From contig NZ_VFPD01000001.1 of the NCBI RefSeq assembly GCF_006716485.1, positions 396,760 through 460,759 on the forward strand: 64,000 nucleotides of DNA, in the 5' to 3' direction. Under the pieces are notes generated by a model that was given only the letters and a program-made list of their open reading frames with translations, made no database searches and had not been told where the DNA came from. Source of the stretch: Chryseobacterium aquifrigidense (GTDB lineage: Bacteria > Bacteroidota > Bacteroidia > Flavobacteriales > Weeksellaceae). Shown piece by piece: positions 8,372-15,983 of this stretch; the stretch's first letter is position 1; each line of letters opens with the position of its first letter. The translations under genes were made by a program, and so were the position numbers.

Positions 8372-8599
8372 AAAATATAAAATGGTAATAAAATGTTGAC
8401 TTAAGAAAATACAGATTCAGATCCGGAGGAATATCCGGACGATCATATTTTAATCCTGTTAAGATGTAAAGACTATTCTATACGGTGGAATGCTTTGAAG
8501 ATGTTGATATTTTTTTTCATTTGGTTTTTTTATATGTGAAGAACAAGTTTTTGACCGGACAAAATTATACTGAATGGAACAATTAAAAGTATTCTTAAG

Positions 8600-9199
8600 T
8601 TATTTTTTTCCTTGATTCTTTTTTTTATTGTCGCGGGCCGTAATACGGGAAAGAGAGTTTGGAGTAATGCCCAGAAAATTAGCAATATACTTTCTGTTGG
8701 CATTTTGACAGACAAACGGATGATTGTTCAGAAAATCCTCATAACGGGAAAGCGGTGAGCTCCTGCAGAACTGCTCTGTGCGGGCAGATAAAATGCTGAT
8801 AATCTGTTTTAAAGATTTCAGATACAAATTGTAAATTCCTTTATGCTGAAAGGCAGTCTGCTCAAATTCTCCTTTGTTAAAAAGAAAAATCTGAGAATCA
8901 ATTACAGCTTGTATCGTATACTTTTTTGTGCCTTCAGCTGAATAGGATTCCGGGCTTTCCAGAAAGGCAACCTCTTTTTCTGAGGGCAGAAAAGTATTAA
9001 TTTCAACTCCGTTTTCATCGTCAAAGAAAAATCTGAGAAGGCCATTGGTCAATATAAACAATTGATTAAATGGCTGGCCGGGTTCTAAAAGTTTTTCTTT
9101 TTTTCGAAGAAGTTTAGGAGTACTGATGCTTGCAAGGACTTGGATTTCTTCATCCGATAATTCCTTAAAGCAATCCATTTTTCTAAAGGTTTTAAACAT
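8600..9199 (-). CDS. Crp/Fnr family transcriptional regulator
   Basis: This 199-residue protein has a cNMP-binding-like barrel (LLEPGQPFNQLFILTNGLLRFFFDDENGVEI, residues 41-71) and a C-terminal helix-turn-helix region ending in KYIANFLGITPNSLSRITARDNKK. A second possible start is Met8 (MDCFKELSDEE). Many short Bacteroidota regulators of this type control neighbouring transport genes. It is encoded upstream of the YiaW-YiaV-TolC set on the same strand but 228 bases away, so it may regulate that set; this is inference from position only. Confidence 0.85.
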   Translation of the reverse strand: MFKTFRKMDCFKELSDEEIQVLASISTPKLLRKKEKLLEPGQPFNQLFILTNGLLRFFFDDENGVEINTFLPSEKEVAFLESPESYSAEGTKKYTIQAVIDSQIFLFNKGEFEQTAFQHKGIYNLYLKSLKQIISILSARTEQFCRSSPLSRYEDFLNNHPFVCQNANRKYIANFLGITPNSLSRITARDNKKKNQGKK

Positions 9200-9326
9200 A
9201 TATATTAATTAAAATAACCATTATAAAAATAATAAAAAATAGCAAAGAAAAATAGTGAGAAAACGATATCATTTTCAATGGATTTTTTTAAGATATTTGC
9301 TTTGTATTAAATAATTCTTACATCCA

Positions 9327-10322
9327 ATGAACAATAACCGAAGAAGTTTTATCAAAAAACTGGGAATTGCAACCGCAGCACTTACCATTAACCCTTTGGA
9401 GCTGATGGCCGGAGAACTGCCTGAAAACAAAAAAATCATCAATAAACCTATCGTTCTTTCCACCTGGAATTTCGGATTAAAAGCCAATGAAGAAGCATGG
9501 ACCATTCTTGGAAAAGGAGGAAGAGCCTTAGATGCGGTAGAAAAAGGAGTACGTCTCGTAGAATTAGACCCGAAAGAAAGAAGTGTAGGATATGGAGGCC
9601 GTCCGGACAGAGACGGAAGAGTGACGCTGGATGCCTGTATCATGGATGAGAATTATAATATCGGTTCCGTAGCATGCTTGGAACATGTTAAAAACCCGAT
9701 TTCAGTTGCGAGAGCTGTTATGGAAAAAACGCCCCACGTTATGCTGGTAGGTGACGGAGCATTACAGTTTGCCCTTTCACAAGGTTTTAAAAAAGAAAAT
9801 CTTCTTACTCCCGAATCAGAAAAAGAATGGAAAGAATGGTTAAAAACCAGCCAGTATAAGCCTATTGCCAATATTGAAAACCACGATACCATAGGAATGA
9901 TCGCTTTGGATGCGCAGGGGAACCTTTCCGGAGCCTGTACTACCAGTGGAATGGCGTTCAAAATGCACGGAAGAGTAGGAGATTCTCCGATCATCGGAGC
10001 AGGTTTATTTGTAGACAATGAAGTAGGTGCTGCGACGGCAACAGGTCATGGTGAAGAGGTCATAAGAACAGTAGGAACGCATCTTGTGGTTGAGTTGATG
10101 AGACAGGGCAGAAATCCACAGGAAGCCTGTAAAGAAGCCGTGGACAGAATTGTAAAAATCAATCAGCGAAGAAACAAAAATCTGAAGGATATTCAGGTAG
10201 GTTTTATTGCCATCAATAAACAGGGAGAATATGGTTCTTACTGTATTCAGGACGGATTCAACTTTGCGGTGCACGATCAGAAAGGAAACCGCCTTGAAAC
10301 TCCCGAATTTGCTTTGAAATAA
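9327..10322 (+). CDS. N4-(beta-N-acetylglucosaminyl)-L-asparaginase (glycosylasparaginase)
   Basis: This 331-residue Ntn-hydrolase cleaves the GlcNAc-Asn bond, the last step in breaking down N-linked glycopeptides. Autoproteolysis before Thr188 (NHDTIGM) would make the alpha and beta chains, with Thr188 as nucleophile. HGRVGDSPIIGAGLFVDNEVGAATATGHGE is the substrate-binding stretch. The N-terminus NRRSFIKKLGIATAALT has a twin-arginine-like export signal. The structural model for this family comes from Elizabethkingia (Flavobacterium) meningoseptica. Downstream genes encode a lipoprotein, CutC and beta-mannosidase. Confidence 0.95.
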   Translation: MNNNRRSFIKKLGIATAALTINPLELMAGELPENKKIINKPIVLSTWNFGLKANEEAWTILGKGGRALDAVEKGVRLVELDPKERSVGYGGRPDRDGRVTLDACIMDENYNIGSVACLEHVKNPISVARAVMEKTPHVMLVGDGALQFALSQGFKKENLLTPESEKEWKEWLKTSQYKPIANIENHDTIGMIALDAQGNLSGACTTSGMAFKMHGRVGDSPIIGAGLFVDNEVGAATATGHGEEVIRTVGTHLVVELMRQGRNPQEACKEAVDRIVKINQRRNKNLKDIQVGFIAINKQGEYGSYCIQDGFNFAVHDQKGNRLETPEFALK

Positions 10323-10325
10323 TTA

Positions 10326-10425
10326 AAAATTCAATAGGAATGTGCTATAATCCTGAGCATAGACGAAGGAAGCCCATTTAAACAATAAATGATATCCATT
10401 GGCTTTAGCCAGAACATAAAAACAA
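10326..10425. repeat. Dispersed GCTTTAGCC intergenic repeat (degenerate copy)
   Basis: AATTCAATAGGAA (from 10329) is followed about 50 bases later by ATTGGCTTTAGCCAGAACATAAAAACA. The same two blocks in the same order occur at 44396-44470, and the first block is part of each 177-bp unit at 15377-15900. It fills the space between the asparaginase and the lipoprotein start at 10428. Confidence 0.6.
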
Positions 10426-10427
10426 AT

Positions 10428-10988
10428 ATGAAAAGAACGATCATCACTTCTTTGTTTCTTATTATTGCCTGCAAGGAAGAAAAGAAGGAGATAAAAACAG
10501 ATGCCCAATCAGTGCAGACAGAAGAAAAAGTAGTTTTGCATAATAAATCCAATGAAGCTGAAGCTGCTAAAAAATGGTTGGAAAAAAGTATTGTCGATTA
10601 TTTTAAAGCTGACATCGGAAGTGAAGAAAAGAATATGCGGAAAATCACAACCAAAGACTACTTCGATTATAAAATGGATGCGATGAATGTTGATCTTGAT
10701 GTTGATGGAAGTCTTACCGATAAAGAATTTCAGGATAAATGGAAAACCAGATTTGATGTAAGTAAAGCAGGTGTTGGAGCGGGCTTCCTGATTACAGCAC
10801 AGGACTGGGATAAAATTGAAGTTGGAAGCTGTGATTTAGAACTCTCCTCAAAAGATGAATATCTATTCAATGTAGTGCTGACAGACAAAAATTTTAAAGC
10901 AGAATATCCGTCAGTAATAAAAGTAGTAAAAGAAAACGGTTCCTTTCTGATTGCAGATGTACTGCAGGACGAACCAAAGTCAAATTAA
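10428..10988 (+). CDS. Lipoprotein of unknown function
   Basis: This 186-residue protein has a lipoprotein signal ending in LIIAC (Cys15), a charged linker, and a domain of about 130 residues with no family I recognise. I chose the ATG at 10428 over an in-frame ATG 13 codons upstream, because only this start puts the signal peptide at the N-terminus and the upstream segment belongs to a dispersed repeat. It ends 14 bases before cutC, so it shares that transcript. A soluble periplasmic role is likely; no catalytic motif was seen. Confidence 0.75.
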   Translation: MKRTIITSLFLIIACKEEKKEIKTDAQSVQTEEKVVLHNKSNEAEAAKKWLEKSIVDYFKADIGSEEKNMRKITTKDYFDYKMDAMNVDLDVDGSLTDKEFQDKWKTRFDVSKAGVGAGFLITAQDWDKIEVGSCDLELSSKDEYLFNVVLTDKNFKAEYPSVIKVVKENGSFLIADVLQDEPKSN

Positions 10989-11002
10989 ATAGATACAATA
11001 CA

Positions 11003-11665
11003 ATGTCAAAAATAGAAATAGCTTGTTTTAATCCTGAATCAGCGATCATTGCTTTTGAAAATGGGGCAGACAGAATAGAATTATGTGATGGCCTGAGTGA
11101 AGGTGGAACTACTCCGGACTTCGAAACCATGAAAAAACTTCGTGAAAAAATTACGATCCCTATATTTGTAATGATCCGTCCCAGAGGAGGTGATTTCACG
11201 TATTCGGATTCAGAATTTGAACAGATGAAAAATGATCTTGTTCATTTGAAATCTTTACAGGCAGATGGTTTTGTATTCGGTATTCTGGATGAAAATGATG
11301 AGGTTAACATTGAACAGAATAAAGTCTTAGTAGAATTGGCAGCGCCACTTCCATGTACTTTTCACCGTGCTTTTGATCGTGCTGCGAGTCTGGAAGAATC
11401 GTTGGAAAAAGTAATTGAATGTGGTTTTACCACCATTCTTACTTCCGGCCAGAAACCGAATGTATCTGAAGGAAAAGAAAATCTTAAGAAACTGGTTAAA
11501 CTTTCCGATGGAAGACTAGAAATCCTTGTAGGAGGCGGACTTCGCTCATCCAATATTGAAGAGATAAGAACAATTACCAATGCGGGTTACTTCCATTCTT
11601 CAGCCATTACGGATGGTGGTGCTTTTGCCAACGCGGATGAAGTGGCTGCGTTGAAGAATAAATAA
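11003..11665 (+). CDS. cutC: CutC family protein
   Basis: This 220-residue TIM barrel has the CutC signature phrases AFENGADRIELCDGLSEGGTTP (residues 17-38), PIFVMIRPRGGDFTYS and CTFHRAFDRA. CutC is annotated as copper homeostasis, but the copper role in bacteria is disputed and no metal site is evident here. It is cytoplasmic (no signal peptide). It sits between a glycosylasparaginase/lipoprotein pair and a secreted beta-mannosidase, which fits a role in glycan breakdown better than copper handling. The family call is certain; the function is open. Confidence 0.92.
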   Translation: MSKIEIACFNPESAIIAFENGADRIELCDGLSEGGTTPDFETMKKLREKITIPIFVMIRPRGGDFTYSDSEFEQMKNDLVHLKSLQADGFVFGILDENDEVNIEQNKVLVELAAPLPCTFHRAFDRAASLEESLEKVIECGFTTILTSGQKPNVSEGKENLKKLVKLSDGRLEILVGGGLRSSNIEEIRTITNAGYFHSSAITDGGAFANADEVAALKNK

Positions 11666-11689
11666 TACGTTATATACACTTAGTTTGCC

Positions 11690-11765
11690 GTTCCAAACGC
11701 AGCAGGAACCTAGTTCTTGTGGTAGAGATTCCTTCGTACCTCGGAATGACAAAATCACTGGTATG
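11690..11765. repeat. Dispersed GGAATGACAAAATCA intergenic repeat
   Basis: The stretch GAGATTCCTTCGTACCTCGG (from 11725) runs into GAATGACAAAATCA. The same end (CAGAATGACAAAATCA) closes the foldback element at 44296-44373. It lies between cutC and the mannosidase and has no ORF. Confidence 0.5.
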
Positions 11766-11790
11766 GTAACAATACAAAACAAATTTATTG

Positions 11791-14259
11791 ATGAATAGAA
11801 CGATCCTTTTTGCTTTTCTTTTCACACAGAATATCCTTTTTGCACAGTTTTCCCAAAGGAGCTTGTCTTCAGAGAACTGGCAGTTTAAAAATTCTAAAGA
11901 TCAAAACTGGCTTCCTGCGAAAGTTCCGGGAACCGTTCATCTGGATTTGATGGAGAATAAGATCATTTCTGATCCTTTTAAAGATGAAAATGAAAAGAAA
12001 GTACAATGGATTGAAAATGAAGACTGGGATTATCAGACAGCATTTACAGTTTCCTCTCGGGATTTAAAGAACGATAATATTGACCTTGTTTTTAACGGAT
12101 TGGATACATTTTCCGAAATCTACCTTAATGGTCAGCTGCTGAAGAAAACAGACAATATGTTCAGGAAATGGAATATTCCTGTGAAACAATATCTAAAACC
12201 GGGTAATAATGTATTGCAGATTAAGTTGCAATCTGCTGTCAATACCGGAAAAGAACTTGCTAAAAAAGTTCCGTTTACCATGCCGGAATCCCCAAGAAGC
12301 TTTGTAAGAAAAGCACAGTATCAGTTCGGATGGGATTGGGGGCCAAGACTGGTTACGGCAGGAATATGGAAAGACGTTCAGCTTGAATTCTGGAATAATG
12401 CTAAAATTATTACGGTTAAGGATATTCAGAAGAGAGTTTCTGACACTTCCAATGATCTACGTTTCGACGTAGAAATTTATGCTCAGAATGCCGGTGATTA
12501 TATCTTGGATCTAAATAAAATTCACAAAAAAGTATCTTTAAAAAAAGGAAGCAATACAATATCGGTTGCTTACAAAACAGCCGGAATGAAGCTCTGGCAG
12601 CCAAACGGACGCGGTGAAGCTCACCTCTACGATTTCGAGGTAAAGCTTTCCAAAGATCAGAAAAATATTGATGCTAAGAATATCAGGATAGGATTAAGAA
12701 CCGTAGAATTGATTCAGGAAAAAGATGAAAAAGGAAAATCATTCTATTTTAAAGTAAATGGGCAGCCATTGTATATCAAAGGAACCAACTGGATTCCGGG
12801 CGATAGTTTTTCACCAAGAATGACCTGGGAAAAATATCAGAAACTGATCAAAGATACAAAGGACGCTAATATGAATATGATCCGCATCTGGGGTGGCGGT
12901 ATTTACGAAGATGAAGAATTTTACAAAGCCTGTGATGAAAACGGAATCCTGGTCTGGCAGGACTTTATGTTTGCAGGAAGTTTTTACCCTGCGGACGAAG
13001 CATTTTTAAACAATGTAAAAGAAGAAGTAAAAGATCAGGTCAACAGACTTCAGAATCATCCGTCTATTGCTTTGTGGTGCGGCAATAATGAAATTGATGA
13101 AGCCATTGTCAACTGGGGATACCAGAAACAGTTCAATTATTCAAAAAACGATTCACTGCAGGTTTGGAAAGACTATAAAAAGTTGTTTCATGAAGTCATT
13201 CCCAATGCATTGGCAGAAAACCTGAAGTCAGATAAAAATATATATTGGCCAAGTTCGCCGTCTATCGGCTGGGGACATAAAGAAAGCCTTACAGAAGGAG
13301 ATTCTCACTATTGGGGTGTTTGGTGGGGTGAGCAGCCCTTTGAAATTTATAATGAAAAAGTAGGACGTTTCATGTCTGAATACGGTTTTCAGGGAACACC
13401 AACTCTTGAAACTACCAAATTCATGTTTTCAGGAATTCCGGATTTAAATCTTCAGAATCCAACGATAAAAGCACATGAAAAACATGCCAGAGGTTGGGAT
13501 ATTATCAATGAATACCTGAAGCGTGATTATAAAATTCCTACGGATTTCGTACAATACAATTATGTTTCACAGCTTTTACAGGCAAGAGGGATGCAGATCG
13601 CCATTGAAGCCCACCGCCGTGCAAAACCTTACAATATGGGAACGCTGTATTGGCAGCTCAACGATTGCTGGCCCGTAGTTTCCTGGTCTTCCATTGATTA
13701 TCTTGGAAACTGGAAAGCCTTCCATTATCAGGCGAAAAGAAGCTTTGAACCTGTTTTGGTATCAATTGCCGAAACCGATAAAAGTTATGACTTTTATCTG
13801 ATCAGTGATCTCGCGAAAAGATTTAATGCAGATATTAATTTTGAGCTCATTGATTTCAAAGGGAAAATACTTTGGAAAGCCAATCAGTCAGATATTATCA
13901 ATGCTGATGTGAGTAAGAAAATCCGAAGCATCAATAAGACAGAGCTGGCTCAGTTTGATTTGTCGGGAGCTGTTTTAAAGATCACTTCTGAAAAAGACAC
14001 AAAATTCGAAAAGTTGTACTTTTTTAATAAACCAAAAGATCTGAAACTCTTGCAACCTGAGATTAAAATCAGGAAAATATCACCAACTGAAATTGAAATC
14101 TCAACAGACGTGCTTGCAAAAGACATTTATTTGATTGGTGATACTCATTTCAGCGATAATTTCTTTGATCTGTTGCCGGGAACTTCAAAAAGAATAATAC
14201 TTTCAATGCCCTTGGAAAATATAGAGGTGACGAGTCTTTGGGATGTTATAAAGAAGTAA
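11791..14259 (+). CDS. Beta-mannosidase (GH2), secreted
   Basis: This 822-residue enzyme has a signal peptide (ILFAFLFTQNILFAQFS). Domain order is sugar-binding jelly roll (residues 25-200), Ig-like domain, GH2 TIM barrel (about 300-620) and C-terminal beta domains. The proton donor is Glu434 (WCGNNEID) and the likely nucleophile is Glu530 (FMSEYGFQG). GRGEAHLYDFEV and IKGTNWIPGDSF are typical of mannosidases within GH2. It removes beta-linked mannose, including the core Man-beta-GlcNAc of N-glycans. I use the ATG at 11791; an upstream in-frame TTG is less likely. It lies 125 bases after cutC with repeat DNA between. Confidence 0.93.
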   Translation: MNRTILFAFLFTQNILFAQFSQRSLSSENWQFKNSKDQNWLPAKVPGTVHLDLMENKIISDPFKDENEKKVQWIENEDWDYQTAFTVSSRDLKNDNIDLVFNGLDTFSEIYLNGQLLKKTDNMFRKWNIPVKQYLKPGNNVLQIKLQSAVNTGKELAKKVPFTMPESPRSFVRKAQYQFGWDWGPRLVTAGIWKDVQLEFWNNAKIITVKDIQKRVSDTSNDLRFDVEIYAQNAGDYILDLNKIHKKVSLKKGSNTISVAYKTAGMKLWQPNGRGEAHLYDFEVKLSKDQKNIDAKNIRIGLRTVELIQEKDEKGKSFYFKVNGQPLYIKGTNWIPGDSFSPRMTWEKYQKLIKDTKDANMNMIRIWGGGIYEDEEFYKACDENGILVWQDFMFAGSFYPADEAFLNNVKEEVKDQVNRLQNHPSIALWCGNNEIDEAIVNWGYQKQFNYSKNDSLQVWKDYKKLFHEVIPNALAENLKSDKNIYWPSSPSIGWGHKESLTEGDSHYWGVWWGEQPFEIYNEKVGRFMSEYGFQGTPTLETTKFMFSGIPDLNLQNPTIKAHEKHARGWDIINEYLKRDYKIPTDFVQYNYVSQLLQARGMQIAIEAHRRAKPYNMGTLYWQLNDCWPVVSWSSIDYLGNWKAFHYQAKRSFEPVLVSIAETDKSYDFYLISDLAKRFNADINFELIDFKGKILWKANQSDIINADVSKKIRSINKTELAQFDLSGAVLKITSEKDTKFEKLYFFNKPKDLKLLQPEIKIRKISPTEIEISTDVLAKDIYLIGDTHFSDNFFDLLPGTSKRIILSMPLENIEVTSLWDVIKK

Positions 14260-14404
14260 AATATATTCTGAAAAAATTATTTCAAGCAGTTATAAATTTC
14301 CGGCAGGTAGATCTATAAACCTATAAGGTTTAAAGCAGAAAAGTTTTATAAGAAATTCTACCAAAAAAATATAAATTTTACCCTTCCAACTCAAAAATCA
14401 GCCG

Positions 14405-14412
14405 TAAATTTG
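14405..14412 (+). promoter_or_regulatory. -7 promoter element of the AEC permease gene
   Basis: TAAATTTG is a perfect match to the Bacteroidota -7 consensus TAnnTTTG, 20 bases upstream of the start codon. Confidence 0.6.
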
Positions 14413-14432
14413 CCTCATATTTTATTACAGTT

Positions 14433-15341
14433 ATGGTAAATTTTGTTCTGATTGCAGTGTGTATCATTGCAGGAATGGTATTCAAAGCAACAAAATCTAT
14501 CCACCCCGATGCTCATAAAGGCATCAATACCTGGATTCTTTATCTTGCTCTTCCGGCAGTTTCGTTTAAATATCTGCCCAAAGTAAAATGGACAACAGAA
14601 ATGCTGTTCCCGATTGCAGCCACATTTTTAATTTCGGTGTTCTGTTTCTTTTTTATGATGTTTTACAGTAAAAGCAGGGGATATTCAAGAAGGTCCAGAA
14701 GTACGTTGGAATTGGCAAGCGGGTATAGTAATACTTCATTTATCGGATTTCCCTTAATCAGTGCCTTTTATGGCGAAGGGCTTCTGAGTATTGCGATTAT
14801 CTGTGATCAGACCATGTTTTTTGCCCTTTCCACGCTCGGAATTATTGCTGCCGTAAAAGGAGGCAGTAAATCCGGAAAAGTAAGTGCTGTTTTTATTTTA
14901 AAAAGACTCATTACATTCCCTCCATTAATTGGCTGTATATCTGCTTTGGTATTGTCTCAGTTCATTGACTTTACCGTTGCAGAACCTTTCTTTGATAAGC
15001 TGGCAGCAACGGTAAGTCCGTTAGCTCTGTTTTCAGTCGGGTTACAGTTGAAATTTAACGGATGGAAAAAACTGATTCCTCAAATGTCTATGTCCATGCT
15101 TTATAAATTGATCCTGGCACCTGCAATTGTTCTGGGCATGGCTTTATTATTGGGAATTAAAGGGAATGTGGCAAAAATTACAGTATTTGAAGCGGCTATG
15201 CCAACATTGGTTACTTCAAGTATCATTGCAGAACAGTTCAGACTGAATACAAAACTGACCAATCTGATCATCGGCGTCAGTATTATAGTAGGATTTTTCA
15301 CTTCCGCATTCTGGTATCAGATTACAGAACTTCTTTTTTAA
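14433..15341 (+). CDS. AEC family permease (auxin efflux carrier type)
   Basis: This 302-residue inner-membrane protein has about 9-10 hydrophobic segments in two inverted halves. The family phrases KGINTWILYLALPAVSFKYLP (N-terminal half), SGYSNTSFIGFPLISAFYGEG and FEAAMPTLVTSSIIAEQF (C-terminal half) are present. Bacterial members export malate, malonate or other organic anions. Nothing in the neighbourhood points to the substrate. It is monocistronic, with a consensus -7 element just upstream and repeat DNA downstream. Confidence 0.9.
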   Translation: MVNFVLIAVCIIAGMVFKATKSIHPDAHKGINTWILYLALPAVSFKYLPKVKWTTEMLFPIAATFLISVFCFFFMMFYSKSRGYSRRSRSTLELASGYSNTSFIGFPLISAFYGEGLLSIAIICDQTMFFALSTLGIIAAVKGGSKSGKVSAVFILKRLITFPPLIGCISALVLSQFIDFTVAEPFFDKLAATVSPLALFSVGLQLKFNGWKKLIPQMSMSMLYKLILAPAIVLGMALLLGIKGNVAKITVFEAAMPTLVTSSIIAEQFRLNTKLTNLIIGVSIIVGFFTSAFWYQITELLF

Positions 15342-15376
15342 TGATGAGTCATCGTTTATTAATATGAACGGAGGGA

Positions 15377-15900
15377 TATCTTTGCTGAGTGGAACGCCCT
15401 TGCGCACGAATTACAACGATTCATCTAATCTTTTGCGGACATTGCGTTTAATCCATGTTTTGACTAAAGTAGATCGGGATTTTGATTATTAATTAAACGG
15501 ACTAAAGCCCGTTTCTATTGAATTTTGAAGCTGATTATCTTTCCATCTCCTGATATCCTTGCTGAGTGTAACGCCTTAGCGCACGAATTAAAAATGATTC
15601 GTCATACCTTTGCGAACATTGCGTTTAATCCAGGTTTTGACTAAAGTCGATCGAGTTTTTGATAATTAATTAAACGGACTAAAGCCCGTTTCTATTGAAT
15701 TTTGCAGCTGATTATCCTTCAAGCTTCTGGTATCTTTGCTGAGTGTAACGTCTTAGCGAACGAATTAAAAAGGATTCGTCATATCTTTGCGAACATTGCG
15801 TTTAATCTATTTTTTGGCAAAAGCCGATTGCTATTTTGATTACTAATTAAAACGGATTAAAGTCCGTTCTATTGATTTTTTTTCTGAGCTGGGTTTGACG
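15377..15900. repeat. Three tandem copies of a 177-bp non-coding repeat
   Basis: Units begin at 15377, 15554 and 15731, exactly 177 bases apart; the third is more diverged at its end. Shared blocks in order are TATCTTTGCTGAGTG, AACGCCTTAGCGCACGAATT, ATTGCGTTTAATC, TTTTGACTAAAG and CGGACTAAAGCCCG followed by TTCTATTGAATTTT. The unit has no ORF. Parts occur singly elsewhere (59511-59611, 10326-10425, 44396-44470). This explains most of the 642-base gap between the AEC gene and priA. Confidence 0.85.
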
Positions 15901-15983
15901 GTCTGTTAAAGGAATACGAAAGAATCTCCACAAAGTTGCAGTTCTCTCAGGAAAAATCTAATTTTACACCTTAAATATTTCCC

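Noticed and set aside
15377..15900. CRISPR array
   Set aside because: The repeated unit is 177 bases and repeats as a whole; there are no short repeats with unique spacers and no cas genes.
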